DNA of 64,000 nucleotides from Rhizoctonia solani (GCF_016906535.1 NC_057380.1:434001-498000), one strand, 5' to 3'; shown: positions 12,083-25,177, numbered from the stretch's first letter. The notes: a model not told the origin generated them from the letters alone. Program-made: numbers and translations.

Positions 12083-13802
12083 ATGCACGGCCTCAAGACT
12101 CCTACCCTGTTCGGTCTCCGCACCTCGTCCCGCCCCGCCTCTCCCGCCCCTTGCTCCAAGACATCCCCACCCCATGTGGCGCCTATTGTGCCCACTGGCT
12201 CGATCACACCTCTTGACCTCTCTACGCCCGGATCCCATTGAAGGAAACAAAGATAAAGAAATACTGCCTAGACGCCCACTTGGCAAACTGCATTTGCCGT
12301 CTGCATTCCGACGTGCCTCGCCCTCGCCTGCGCCCATCCCTACGCCCCAACAGCTGCCACAGCCACCATCCGCACCCGTCATCGTCCACCGGATCCAACT
12401 ACCTCGACGCACTCGCCCTCCGCATCTCGGAAGCAGCCGGCAAAGCCATTGCCCCCCCGACACCCCTACACAACTCGGACGGTCTGCTCCTCCACGGACG
12501 CCGCCCTCTTCCATCTGGCCGGGGCAGACTGCTTGGTCAGCTCATCCAGTCTGAGATCCACACTGCTGCCCAAGCTGGCCATGACCTTTTGCGTGCCAGC
12601 CTCCGTGCGCTTCACCGGCCCCTGAACGTGCTCTTGACCAACGTGTCTACGCTGCTGGCTCCCCTTGTTGTCTTGCCCCCTACCAACGTGCTTGTCCCTT
12701 CCAGTCCCTGGGTCCAGCTCGGCGCTTCCCAGGCTCATGCGTTGGGCCTTGCCACCCTTGTCGCTGAATTGCTCGCGTCGCTGGATGCCCTTCCCGGAGA
12801 CTGTGCCAAGGTCGGCGGCGAAGGTCTGCGATCATCAAGCAGGCTTGGAGGGCGTTATTTCTCGCGTGGTTCAGCCTGTCTTGACTGCTGTCCGAACCGA
12901 ACTAGTCGCACTCGTCGATGCCCTCGAACAGGCCCCGCTTGGCGGTGGAAAAAAGGACAACCCGCTCGCTGGGCCCGTTGCCGTTGCCATCAAGTCTTGA
13001 ACAGGGTTGCCAGTGTTCCGGGTCTGTAGCCGGGTGCTATTGCGGCGTGCGAGATTGCCGTTGTCTGGCGCGCAATGGTCGCCCTGGCCCATCGCAAGAT
13101 CGATCCAAACTCGACCAAGCCGCTGTCTACCAAGTCTTCTGGACCGCTCAAGTCTTCCTCGCCCACCAACAAGCCCAAATCGACCCTTCCGCGTCGTCTT
13201 ACCCCGCCCAGCACCCCTCCTCCCGCACGCTTCCTCCTCCCCACGTCCCGCCCTCCATCACCGCCTACATCCATTTCGCCCAGTGTCCAACTCGCAAACG
13301 ATGCCAAGATTGTATTGTCCTTGTTGGACGGCATGCCTCGGCCAGCGGGCGATGATGCCAAGGAAGCCGTGGGCGAGGCTTTTGTCGCGTTTACGAAATT
13401 CTGCGAAGTTTGGTGCTCTACTCTGCACCGGCATTCGACAAGGACATGCTCGTCCGGCTCATTGACGGCGAACGTCGTTCCTCCTGCCACCACCAGCTCT
13501 CTCAAATCCAGCACCCCGCTCCTGTCCTCGACCTCGTCCGCCACATCAACTTCCTCGGAAGAAGACGAGCTCCCGGCCCTGCTGGTCATCCCCACCCTCT
13601 TGCACGGCACGTCCGTTGCCGCCTTCTCGAAATCGACGAGGCGGCCTATCGCGAGCGGTGTTTGAGCGGGTTTGGACGCGCCGAGGCGAGCGAAGGTGTC
13701 GTTGTCCGCGCGGTCCTGGCGAGGTTGGAAGAGCAGCATGCGGTCGATGCGCGTGTTCCTGCCTGGGTCAAGGCGTGGATGAAGACCCGGGCTGAGGATT
13801 GA
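12083..13802 (+). pseudogene. Unrecognised gene with several frame breaks
   Basis: I do not recognise the family. Coding-like sequence runs through changing frames: MHGLKTPTLFGLRTSSRPAS (12083), a Pro/Ser-rich part, SNYLDALALRISEAAGKAI (about 12400), VVQPVLTAVRTELVALVDAL (about 12860-12920), AKIVLSLLDGMPRP (about 13300) and a C-terminal block LEIDEAAYRERCLSGFGRAE ending VKAWMKTRAED with TGA at 13800-13802. No convincing introns explain all the switches. For example, near 13408 one base is missing between FTKFCE and LVLYSAPAF. The 3' third and downstream flank have a degenerate copy at about 37080-37870. It could be a decaying gene or a real gene with sequencing indels. The long antisense frames here are shadows of GC-rich coding sequence. 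Confidence 0.5.
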
Positions 13803-15578
13803 CTCGCCGGTTGTACTATGATTAGAGATGTACACAAGAAATGCAAGCTGTATACGGTTATGCGAATCGGTTTAGATGTTGTAGAATTGGAATATGATTT
13901 TATGTTGTGTTTTTTTATTTCCTTATTTGTTTGTCTCTTTTTTCTTGTGGTTGGTCCGCCCCTGTTTGGGATTTCATGCTCGTGTGACCTTGGTTGAGAA
14001 TGTGAGAAGTTGTGTATGATAATTAAAGAACGACATCTATAATTAGCCGAACAGCATCGATTGTTCCTTCCCATGTATAGGACCCTCTCAAGGGGGGCAC
14101 GCACAGGGGATGTCGCGTACGTACGTACGTCAACGTTGAACGGCCGGGCGTTGCACATGCATGCATGGAATCAAGTGAGATGAGATGCGATGCGATGCGA
14201 TGAGTGACTATAAGGTGGTATAGGGTCGTAGCGACCCAACAGACAGACACGCACGAGCTTGTGATTCTTTATTATTTGGACGAGGTGTACATCTATTTTC
14301 GCTCGAATGGATCGTGCGTGCAATGATGGTTCGGTCGATCACCGATGGTCTCGAGACGTAAACCTTGATTAGATCCGGGGGAGTACACCGCGGAACTGCG
14401 AGTCTCTTGTTTGTCATGGTCATGCTTCAGGCTTTGTCGTGGTACATGCTACTAAAGTCAACGTCCATATGCGCTACCCCGAAAAGAGGTTGCAAGACTT
14501 TAGTTTGGGACGGGGGCAGCTCAAGCGGGGGAAATGTCCAACGTTGTGTACAGGTAATGTAGTATAGCATGATATCTAGGAAATGCCCCAATGAATTACA
14601 CTATTTCCGGCCTATTGATTGAGATATTGACTAGATGTCGTGCTGTACTATATTACTGTTACAAATGGTTGGACATTTGCCTCCGCTTTTGATCTGGAAC
14701 CCCTCCCCCCCCCCCGAAAAAAACACAAGAATACAAAAAAAGGTATCGGGCTCACGCCGCCACTCATTTCTTATGCGCCAAGGATTTGTTACCGTTTTCG
14801 CTCACACGACAGCCTAGATACAATATTGCTGCCTTTCTTGCATTCCCGCTTGCGCATATACATACGACCATGAATGGCCGCCGCCCACCCTAGGGTCATC
14901 TTGTCCTGATCGTAATATCCATCCGTTTGTCGTATATACCATTACCATAATCTCCTTATCTCAAGGTCAAGTAGCTTTTTTTTCGAGCAGCATGTAGAGT
15001 CTACGTTGATTACCTGGAAGGACATATTGTATACACTGTGGTGTGATAAGATCCTGAAAATCAGTACATCAGTAAAAGATTCCTTTTTTCAGTAGGATAT
15101 GGCCTGAAAATTACAATGTTAGTATGCCTCCCTCAGCATGAATCAGACTATGGAAGAATTGATACCTAAAATCAGTATGTATTGACCTTGATTTCAGCTC
15201 AATCCTCACTTAAACACACGCACTGATTTTCAGTATTATGACCTTGTACAGTGCGTAGCTTCAAGTCCAGTCAATACTAGTTAAATACAGGCTGGCTTCC
15301 TTTGATGATGTATGTTAAAGCCAAGCTCTAGGGTTCTAAATAACGAGGTGCAGTGTTTATCATACAATTCACCAAACGAAAAAGGGAAAGACATGGTGAC
15401 TCCCTTTGCTTGCGCGAGATAAAGTTCTAGTCCTAATCGATCCTAGTACCTTCTCCTTGATTGGTATCAGCATATTCCTGGGAAGTAGAGCTGGCGCTCC
15501 GTCTTGAGCGTATAAGCGAGCTCCAAAGCAAGCCAACTCGACCACGAGTATTACTATATATTACTGCCAACGCAACAC
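13803..15578. other. Intergenic region with duplicated flank and C-tract
   Basis: The first 400 bp still matches the second copy at 37410-37870 (shared strings around TGCGAATCGG, CGTCAACGTT and GCACATGCATGCATGGA). A poly-C run lies near 14706-14716. No gene seen. Confidence 0.5.
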
Positions 15579-18095
15579 TCACATCGTAGACCCAGACAAG
15601 TCTATATAGTCAGTTGCAATAGCCGGAGACATCCAATTTCTTGGTGTTCGTGGCGAGCCCTTGAAAAACGATCTTGATCTCGCTTCCGGCATCGCGGGAC
15701 CAAAGTCAAGCACAAAGTCGCGAAGGAACGATGCGATGCGAATGGTGTCCCTGTCATCATTCGTCGGTTTAGTTTGGTACTGATCCTTCAATTGTTGCTC
15801 AAATCCCTTGGAGCCGAGTGTACCAAGGAACCCAAATGGAGTGATGAGCTTGGCACCTGAATCCTTCTTGTCAATAGAGACACGTTTTAACGGCCGGGAA
15901 TCACACTGACCTGTGAGACCCCATAGCAATGGTCTTCCAAGCAAGAATACGTGGGTAGTCTGAAGCAATGCAAAGAGACCGCCGACGGAGCCGACTACGT
16001 CAAGTACCGACCCCGACCGGTAGTCTTCAATGTAATCGCATATGTTGGCATCATCTTCGAGACTGTCATAGGGAGCTTGCTGTTGGGTGTGATGGGTCGT
16101 GTGGAAAGCTCGGCTGAAAAGGCACAGGTAAACTTGAACTTGTTTAACCAGCAAGTCCACCGGCTCACATAATGGGAACAGCGGTACATTCTTGTACGTC
16201 TAAACACGCACTTGAGTATTTTTTAGTACCGATACAAAAAATTGATCACTCACCGGGTCTGAACTAAGGATGATATCTCTCCAAATCAAGGACGTAATCA
16301 GCTTTCTGGTAACTAATTTCGCTTCCACTTCGATGTGAGACCCCCGACAAAGCTCCCAAGGTGAAAGATATGAGCGCGGAGGATGCCTAAATGTTAGATT
16401 CCCACTCGCTCCTTCTTCGGTTGACAGCCACATTCGAGGGGTGCAATCTACCGGAAGCTCTCCTCGGTAGTCTACGGGAGACAGTCCACTCACTTTGATA
16501 TCGAATGCTACCTAGTTTTTAGTCCAATGTGAAATAATACACAAGATCTCTGTGCTTACCGTGGACATCGAGAGCACTATCGGCGGCATTTACATTGATT
16601 GCAATTAAATTGCTGCAAAAATAGCTCTCCAAGGTTCGGTTTATCCTCTGAGACACTTGGTGTTCGGATTCTGTGCGTTTGCAATCAAAATGTCTGCCTT
16701 ACCAATAATAGGTGAAAGTTAGCATCCTAATCATTACAAGCCACTCTACTAGCGCTTACTCTGAGGCTTCTCCATCCCATGTGTGCCCATACTCAGAGTC
16801 TTGACAATAATCTGCGGCAGTGGGAGATATCCAGTACTGTACTCCTTGATAAATAAAGAATATTTTCAACGATACGTCCGAATATTAGTACACTTTGGGT
16901 TTATGAATATCACTTACCACAAGCATATGTATTGGACGCAATTTCTCCAAATGACATGTTCTAGATTTTATGCGCGTTCCGATCTGATTCTGAGCTTTCT
17001 GCAATGCCGTAACAGCTCGAAAAACAGTAATAACTATTGCAATTACTGCAAATAGATTGCGTGAAAATACGTAGATTAGTGTTTCTGCCGGGCTATTCGA
17101 AGGGTGTCAATCAGGCGTGAAATGGAAATGCCATAACATACCTGACCCGGCGGAAGAACAAAGGGGTCAAGATAGATCTCATAGCGTGGATTGAAGAAGA
17201 CACTACACAAGGACCGATGATTGGAACGTTACGAGGGCGGCCAATAACGCTAAGAGGATACAGGCTTGTTAAAGGGGAGATTGTGCCTTGTAGTGTATCC
17301 TTTGCGTTGACCTTCCATAGCTTGCCTATAGGCATATGACGTCGAAATATCCAAAGAGGCCATAAGTTAAAAGCCAAAAGACACAGGGAAGCAAATCCAG
17401 CCAATGGCATGCAAACACCAAGTACAATGGCTGATGGTGCACTTGGGCGGGACCATACTGAATATAGCCAAAATTAAGTTTCCCATAAAACTGTAAGTTA
17501 TATTACGCCTAGGTTTAATATGTTATGGTTTTAGTAGAACTGAACCTCGTGCCAATATCAACTAGTGTGAAAATGGTGAACAATACATTCATCACTGCCT
17601 GGGTAATCGCACAACCCAGGTAGGTGTTAGTTCTTTTGAGGTCGATTATTAGGCTAAATAAATAAGCTAGGAGACAGGGAATAAAGTAACTAGGTAGGAG
17701 CTTCTAGTACATACATAAAAATGTCATTCAGTATCATCAAGCACCATCCAACTGTTCAGGCATTTGGGCGATAGCAGCTCAAGCTCAACATCATCGATTG
17801 TTTTCTTAATATGTAGTACTCACTCAGATGAAGCCACTTTTCTACAACCAACTGAGCAACCATATTCTGATACCAACCTCCAAGGCGCACAAATATGAAT
17901 ACCAACAAGCTAGACATAACCACATAAAATGCAGTCAGTAATCTGACAAAAGAAGCCCACGATGCGCATTGAATAAATATTAATTGGGCATATCTTATCG
18001 ATTTTGTACTCAACATTGCTGTCACCGGAGTTGGACTGTGGGTGATTGTCAAAGGCACCCACACCTCGAGACCTTATAGTGATGATTGGGATCAC
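15579..18095 (-). CDS. Multi-exon membrane protein of unknown function
   Basis: The best-supported exon is 15579-16160, with SLEDDANICDYIEDYRSGS followed by the hydrophobic stretch VLDVVGSVGGLFALLQTTHV and a short intron (about 15860-15913). It ends DYIDLSGSTM with TGA at 15579-15581. Upstream exons on the same strand show more hydrophobic segments (LAGFASLCLLAFNLWPLWIF near 17390; MSSLLVFIFVRLGG near 17900). A likely start region lies at 18095 (RGVGAFDNHPQSNSGDSNVE). The exon chain is not fully resolved and one frame switch near 17915 is not explained by an intron. Function unknown; it resembles large Agaricomycete families of membrane proteins that I can describe but not name. Confidence 0.5.
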
Positions 18096-18831
18096 AGGTT
18101 CTAAAATTTAATACGGGGAGACTGCCAAATTTGGAGGAGCGCTCAATCCACGGCAGTAGTATTGTATGTGTTATATGTACATGATAGTTGTACCACCCAC
18201 TCTGCGAGAATGAACCAAGATACCCGCGTGCCTTTCGTTGCCTATTTTTACATAGGTATTCAACCCATATTGTCCCTGAAGGGATTTGTTAAAAAAACTC
18301 TACTAGGGGTGTGGGGGAGCTATGCAGGACCTAACCACCAATTTTCTGTCTTTTCAGGTGTCACTCTTATTACTTAGTTGGCCTTGGCGATGATGTGCAG
18401 CCATGTGGTTTGGGTCGCTCGATGCTCCTTTGAAGTTCCACACTGCCATTGACGGATTGGATTCCCCGACTTGAACCTTCCCGATTGAGCTTCACACAGC
18501 CTTGTCCTTCAGAGTACAAGCCGAGTTATCGCTTTGCGGTAATTATTCACCTGTCGCGGCGGTCTTTTCAATATATATTCGCAAGCCCAAACGTCCCGAA
18601 CCTGGCGATACCGAACAACGCTTTTTCTGCACTGTCCTCGTAAAGCTAGAAGGGCAGTTAGATGAGAGTGCTCCAAAACGGGTCACAGTGCGAGTGAAGA
18701 ACAGGATGGAGGATGGAGGACCAAGATGTAGAGCCATTGGCCGTCCTTAAGAAAGATATAAAGTTACATGAAAGTATCTAAACAACACACCAAAGGACCC
18801 GCCAATAGGCTAAAACGTGGGTCTCGTATGG
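18096..18831. other. Intergenic region
   Basis: No gene recognised. A short open frame at 18502-18750 has no known motif. Confidence 0.35.
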
Positions 18832-18869
18832 TGGACATTTTGCGACTCCGCGGCTTCGTCGCAAAATAT
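18832..18869 (+). repeat. Left part of dispersed repeat copy 1 (split by CACTA)
   Basis: Begins TGGACATTTTGCGAC and contains a perfect foldback TTTTGCGAC...GTCGCAAAA (18839-18867). The repeat continues at 35756 after the CACTA element. Full-length relatives occur on the minus strand at 57549-57882 and 60325-60641. Confidence 0.7.
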
Positions 18870-19230
18870 CACTGTCGCGAAAATAGGCGCTGCCTGACAG
18901 CGCCCCAGAGACGCGCATGGTACGCTGATCAACAGCTCCTCTGACGCTGTCGGGCAGTACCATATGCACGCGCCTACAGCGCTGTGACAGCGGATTTTGT
19001 CCGTTTTGGCGCCTCAGGCGCGTTGAAATCTACCGTCCTGAAGCGCTTCAGCGGCTGGCTACAGCGGCTGGCGCTGCTAACCGTGGGGGCTGCAGAACAG
19101 CGCCCAGAGCGCGGAATTCGTGTATATAACGCTGCAGAGCATCGGCTTAACTACTGTGATTTTATTATCGCAGCGTCAGGTTTTCGAGTAAAATAATATA
19201 TTAAAAGCGTCTAATACGCCGTCAAAGTAC
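18870..19230. repeat. Left subterminal repeat region of CACTA element
   Basis: Dense, irregularly spaced copies of GCGCT/AGCGC in both orientations, for example GGCGCTGCC, ACAGCGCC, CAGCGCTGTG, GAAGCGCTTC and GGCGCTGC. In plant En/Spm elements such subterminal repeats bind an element-encoded protein (TNPA); that role here is inference. Confidence 0.65.
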
Positions 19231-19525
19231 CGCCAGTATGCAGAGTACATTGAAATTCGATATAAAAAGGATCGGAAAAATATGAAACATCAGAATACTA
19301 AGAATTGTTCGGGAAAGACAACTGCAAGGTAGCGAGAAAAGTGGAAAATCTTATCGATCGTACCAATTCGGCCGTTGAGTCGGTAGTGTTACTTCTTACG
19401 CTTCGTGCTCTCCTTCGACTCACTACTTTCAGCCTATGTCAAGTGTTTCCGATAACACGTCAGAATCTAGCTAGGGGAGATATAGAACATTACACGTACC
19501 ATTACCTCAGCTGCCGCTTGCTTTG

Positions 19526-21838
19526 CTAGCTTTTCGCAAGTCGTGTGGCGGCAGCCTTTTGCGCGGCAATTTTCCTGACCTCAGCTTTCGATTTCGGTGC
19601 TGCTGGGGGTGGGGGTAGTGTACTAGAGCTGGCAGCTGGTGGTTGAGTTGCTTGAGATCGGGTCATACGGGCTTTTGCAAAAGGGGAAGCTGGAACGGGC
19701 TAAGAAATATTGCAACGCAAATTTAAAACACACCGTAATAACTACACATGCATGCATATACTCACCGCCTCGAAGTTTTTGGCAAGAAAGGTGCAAGCTG
19801 GGGTCTGCTGGATAGTCTACGCGGGTGAGAGAGATAATGAGACGAGCGTAGTTCAAAATTGAAGCAAAAACTTACAGTTGTCGCCTTTCCCTTCTTTGAA
19901 ACTGGCGCTTTGGGTATTTCATTGTGTTCCCTTGCCTTGCGCTTACTAACTACCAGGCTTGTATCCGTAGCTAGAGTAACGGGAACTTCAGCGGGATTCT
20001 TGTGTCGACCGCGAGACTCTGCTCTGGAATCCGTCACCTGCGGGGTGGGGTTTGACTTGGCCGAAGGCTTAAATTAATAAGATTATCAGACAAAATGGGA
20101 ATTTGGTTTAAATGAGTTTGGAGTTGAACATACCTTGGCAGGAGCGTCACATGCTGGTTGCTCTGTGGAAACCTTACCTCCAGGCGCTTTGTGTTCCAAA
20201 GTCTGATTACGGTTGTTGTTAGCCTTAGTGAAAACTTGAACCTTTTTAGTTTGCGACATGAAGCTTGGTGGCTTGGGAGTGCGTTCATTATCCTCAGCCT
20301 CGTCCGAATCGCTGTTGTAGTTCAATACCAAGGCTTTCTTCGTAGGCTGCTTAGTCGGCAGCTCGTCAGTTTAAAGGTACAATTAATTTATGTGAGTGGC
20401 AACTTACAATCTGCTGAATTTTAGTTGGCATAGGAGTAGGCCCGTCCCCATTGCCAACATCATTTTTGAGGTCGAATCGGCCAGAAGTAAATGGAGTCTG
20501 CACTGGGGATGACCAATCCCTAGCAGTGTGAAGCTCTTCCGCAAAAAGCTGCTTCTTCATTGGAGGTCAAACACGGGCAGGAGGCGCTGGAGTGGAATTG
20601 AATGCGTTGGAACTGGATACGGCCTCACCTTGATTGGTGCCCGCATCCTTGTTAGTAGCAGCACTGGCAGAGGCTTGTGGTGCGGTTTGATTCGGAATTT
20701 CGTCCACATTGCTCATCTAAATCAAGAGTTGAGGTCCGGTCAATAAAATACATATAATTCAAATAAACTACCTCTGTGTCTTCCTCTTGTTCTTCTCTTC
20801 CTTTTCCCTCTCTCTTTTCTCGTCCTTTTTGCCCTTGTCTTTGTCTTTGTTTTTGTCTTCCTTGTCTTCCCTGTCATCGCGCTTGCCTTTATCTTTGTCT
20901 TTGTTTTTGTTTTGTTGTTGTGTTGTTGTGTTGTTGTTGTTGTTGTTGTTGTTGTGTGTTGTTGTTGTGTTGTTGTGTTGTTGTTGTTGTTGTGTTGTTG
21001 TTGTTGTTGTTGTTGTTGTTGTCTTTGCCAACCTTGCTTGTTTTCTTGGGCTTTTGCTTGCGCGCTAAGAAAGGAATGCATTAATTAGCTGTCTATATAG
21101 ATAAATTGCGGAATACCAACTTGTGCCATTCACTTGTTTCCAATGACTTTTGCCCGAGGCTTTCAGTAGGCCTTGGAGCGTTTGCCTGATGAACCAATCA
21201 GGATCCAATACCTTCTGGCGTATCTCAGGGCGAGTTTCAACCATCTATCCCAAAATAGGCATAATTGACATTATTAAGCTCAAATGATTTAGCTGATCTG
21301 CCATGGCGCTTACCTTGTTAACAGTGTTGGTGACACATTGTGAGATTGGCTGCTTGGTGATACTAAATCTCAAGTCCATGCCTTGCCAAGAAGCAATACC
21401 CTTAAGCTCTTCCTACAGCAAAGGTGAACCAATATTCATACATCAGCTTACAATGAGGATGAATTGTACCTTAAAAATACCCCACATGCAATTGTCTAAT
21501 CCACAAAGTCTCTGCATGTTCTGTCCATGCAATTTGGCTGGCTTTGGGAAGCTCTGGAACCCAAGGATTTTTACAGTATTTGCTGATGGGATAGGTTGAT
21601 AGTGAGCCAAAGACAAGTGTACCTCCAACAAACTTCAAACTACCATACCCAGTGGATCTGTTGGAGATGCTGCTACTTTGGGTGTACCAGCAATACCTGT
21701 AGGAGTTGGTATTCAAAAGGGGTAGCACATGTGTAATAGCTGTAATAACGTACTGGAAATCATCTTATCAATAGAGGCTTTCTGCTCATGAAGTTTCTTG
21801 ATCTGAGCAGCCTTTTCAGTGGACAGATTACTAGCCAT
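19526..21838 (-). CDS. CACTA accessory protein, basic and low-complexity
   Basis: Starts at ATG 21838-21836 (MASNLSTEKAAQIKKLHEQK, predicted helical). Further exons carry HGQNMQRLCGLDNCMWGIFK, then GIASWQGMDLRFSITKQPIS and RPEIRQKVLDPDWFIRQTLQ, an Asn/Thr/Gln homopolymer region encoded by the CAA/CAC repeats at 20911-21022, and a long Lys/Asp/Glu-rich segment. Later exons include NYNSDSDEAEDNERTPKPP and the end KIAAQKAAATRLAKS with TAG at 19526-19528. Several GT-AG introns join these. It has no transposase motif and is transcribed away from the transposase from a shared region of about 1.4 kb. Its position suggests an accessory DNA-binding role like TNPA, but no known DNA-binding fold is visible. 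Some exon joints are uncertain. Confidence 0.6.
20911..21022. repeat. TTG/TGTTG microsatellite inside accessory gene
   Basis: About 110 bp of TTG repeats with interspersed TGTG units, read on the minus strand as Asn/Thr/Gln codons. It lies within the coding frame of the accessory protein, so length changes of three bases would be tolerated. Confidence 0.9.
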
Positions 21839-23262
21839 AGCTCAATGAAAAAGGTTACAAGGGGTGGCAAGAAAGCAAGGTTGAAGACAAGTATACAAGT
21901 TGGTCTGAATGTTTCTTGAAAAGGACTTTTGAGCAAAAGGAGAATCCCTGAAGAAGCAGCCTGGCGGTGCCTCAAACGCTACACTAGCGGCTTGGGAGCG
22001 GCTAACTCAATATTTGCCTATTTGAAATATATGCGTTGAAATCAAGCCTGTTATCATTGATTATAACACTATTTATATTACTCTACAATAAATACTATGA
22101 TAAGCCTCATCAAGCAAAGAGGTGATCTAGGGAGTTCCAGCCAAGATCAGTTGATAGCAAGAGGAATAGGACTGGTTGAGCGTTTGTGAAAGTCAACTCT
22201 GAGTATTCTTTGTACAATTGCCGTTGTCTGTGTTAGACTTGCAGAGGCAAAACGGATGACTAAGCAAGTAGGCGCCAAACAAAGAGGACGGTGCAGATGA
22301 GTGTTGGGACGAGAGTGAGCAGAGCAAGCAAGTGAAATAAGCAAAATGTATTCTACAAGTAAGAACTGGTGTTGCAAGCAATGGAAGGCATTGGACTTCC
22401 CATGCTTGCTTATATACATAAGTGGGTACATGCAAGGAGGCCGCAGGCGCCAGTAGAAAGTGGCCGTGAGCCCGGAGGGCAAAACAGGAGAGAAAAAGGG
22501 AAGTGAAATACAAGACAAAATGAAAGAGGTACGCAAAGATAAGGAGTGGGGAGCCAAGAGGCTCTGCGCAACCAATTGTAAGAACCAATGGTCCAAGTTG
22601 GAGTTTGGCCAAATTGGGGCCAATGTCGTGCAAATGAGCACAACAACCGCGTGGGATCCTTGGGTATCTGAGGGACAAGGTGGAGGTGCAAAAGAATTGC
22701 ATGAAAGCAATGGGCCGGAGAGAGGGGGCTGGAGGGCAAGGAGAGCAAGGGGAACGGGACAACAAGGTGGCAACAAGGTGGCGGTCACGTGCAGGCGTTA
22801 CGGTGTTACAGACCTGGGTTTGTAACAGTCTGTACATAAAGCCTCTGTCAATTGAAAGAAGCTGGACCTCCAGTGCGTTACTCACCAATAACTATGTGTA
22901 CCTATATGATCTCACTCAAGAATGGACAATCCTTGATGATGTTGATGATCTGATATTGATGATATGATTTGTGGCGCACAACCAAGTTGAGTCTGTGTAT
23001 TATTGGTTAATTATTAGCTGAAAGTGCTGTGCTGACTAATCATGTATCCAGGCTTACATCTATTGTATCCTGCTAAGTCTTACGCATAAGGTAACTCATT
23101 GAACATCTAAGGTTATGAGAGGCAAACTTAGTCCAAGTCTGGGCCACATGTCAAATTGTTATGTTTGATTCAGAACTGCAATGTCAACCATTGGCCCTGA
23201 TTGACAAGCAACAAGCAACAACTGAATCTAAGTGCTTATTTGTTCCCCACCTGCCTAACACT
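21839..23262. promoter_or_regulatory. Divergent promoter region of CACTA gene pair
   Basis: Lies between the start of the minus-strand accessory gene and the ATG of the plus-strand transposase. The large open frames on the minus strand at 22147-22888 show no domain and Pro/Leu/Ser bias, so I read them as chance frames opposite a purine-rich strand. No precise core promoter could be fixed. Confidence 0.4.
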
Positions 23263-24602
23263 ATGCCCCCAGTAGACAACCGTGAAAAATGCCCTTGCTG
23301 TGGAAAGATGGTTCACCCACAAACCATCCAAAGACATCTAGCAAGGATCCAAGCCGCAAGATTACCGCCAGTGCACCCACCAGATATAGGCAACACTACC
23401 GCTGCACCAGAAGTAAATGGCAAGGAAATGTTGGGCATACCAATGGATGGTACGTACTGAGACTAGTTATGATGCTCAAAGGCTCACTATCTAGGTTTGT
23501 TTTAGGTTTAGATTACAACCTGAACATAGGTGAACCCAATGAGCCTGAGAATGTGGGTCTTCCTGCCCTGGCCTTGATACCTGGTGCGCTATAGTCAGAT
23601 CTGTCAGTGTTTTATGCTGTGTGCTAAACTATTCACAGATCCGCCGGTTGTCTGGCAAAATCCACCTGTTACCATGGCAGACTGGCCTGAGCTCCCAGAA
23701 GATGACCCCAACGGCTCCAAAGGTTCCAACAACTCTGAATCCAACATTGGCAATGTCCCAATTGATTCTCCAGATTGGGATCCGCCTTTTGAAGAGGTCA
23801 ACGGCCCTACAGTGTTCCATCCTGACAACAAAGTGGATTTCAGCAACAAGGAGTTTTGCAAGTTGATGGAGCGTCACCTGGGAACAATGACAGATGCAGA
23901 ATGGTTCAAATTGTGTACGTTGAAATAGACTGTTTCACGGTTTGCTAAATTTCCTACTTAGACTCCACTGTATTATATGATCATATAAACACTTTGAAGT
24001 TTTTAGCTACACGCCTGCGTACACATTTCTCTTGGGTCACATACAACAACTTTTGATTTGGTATATGTGCGGACTTGGACCTACCAAGTGAACATCTTGC
24101 ATGGCACCAACTTTGCTATCTATTGGGACTTGATACAAAGATATATGATTGCTGCATAAATTTGTGCTGCTGCTATGTTGGCAAATTCAAGGACCTACCA
24201 GCTTGCCCGTACTGCAAAGAGGCTTGTTGGAACTCACAAAAAAAGCCTTGCCGTGTCTTCCACTACAGCCTGTTGATCCCTCAGCTACGCGCTCTTTTCC
24301 AGAATGCCAAGATGCAAAGAAACTTTGGTATTGTGTCAAATTGGAGGCCAAGCACAACCCAGCAAAAGTTGTTGATGTTTTTGACAGTGCCCACTACCAA
24401 AAGCTGCGTTCAACACCAGTTACACCCAGCCAACCATATTGTTTCTTCAACAATCCAGAGGATATTGCACTATCATTGTCTACCAATGGATTTACTCTGT
24501 TCAAACGCCGCCGTTGGGGGTACTCTACCGCTTGGCCAATATTAATCAACAACAATCTGAGTGCCAAGATTTGGACACGGCTAGAGAACGTATATGCGTT
24601 GG

Positions 24603-25161
24603 TGTTATAACCTCCTAACATATACCATTGGACTCGCACGATTTTTCTGATATTTTAGTATTTTTTACGGACTTGATATCTTTTGTTTTTCGATCACGTG
24701 ATCTCGGCGCTTATTATGCCGAGATGCCGCGCCGAGATGCCGTGCCAAGGGCGCTTAGGAGAATCCACGCTTCTGCGCAGCCCGCAGCACACTTCTCATT
24801 TGTCTTAGTTACTTCTTTCTCTCACGCGCACAGACCATGTAGATAGTGCGCTTTGTCTATATATACAGCAGGGAAATTGCTTGGAGACACCAAGTCGATT
24901 TTACCTCGTCTCTTACTCACTAGAGAAGGTAGCCAGCCAGCTAAGTAGCCGGCTCTCAGTAGTAACAGAAGCACTCACCACTTGGTTAACTCATCACACC
25001 TCCCAGGCCTCAGGCCCCCTCGTCGACAGTAGATACAAGTAGAGCGCCTTAAGCGCTGTTAGTATAGCCTTTAGTAGTTAGATTACATAAGCCAGTGTAG
25101 TAGTACGGCCTCAAGCGCCCACCCACTAGCGTGTACCCAACCTTACAGTTGGCGTACGACA
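24603..25161 (+). mobile_element. Solo LTR 1 (559 bp) in the transposase gene
   Basis: Starts TGTTATAACC and ends GTACGACA, flanked by GTTGG on both sides (24598-24602 and 25162-25166). Internally it resembles the chromovirus LTR: a TATATATA element followed about 30 bp later by AAGTCGATTTTACCT, and GCGCC/GCGCT hairpins. No internal retrotransposon genes remain, so it is a recombination remnant. Confidence 0.88.
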
Positions 25162-25177
25162 GTTGGAGTTATCCCGG

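Noticed and set aside
12990..13835. 281-codon minus-strand ORF
   Set aside because: GC-rich antisense shadow of the plus-strand gene; the degenerate duplicate at 37.1 kb preserves the plus-strand protein features instead.
20776..21084. Plus-strand Cys/Val/Leu-rich ORFs that look like membrane proteins
   Set aside because: These are the antisense reading of the TTG microsatellite and the Lys-rich segment of the accessory gene.
22147..22888. Long overlapping minus-strand ORFs (213 and 231 codons)
   Set aside because: No domain, Leu/Pro/Ser-biased composition and no exon context; they lie in the divergent promoter region opposite a purine-rich strand.
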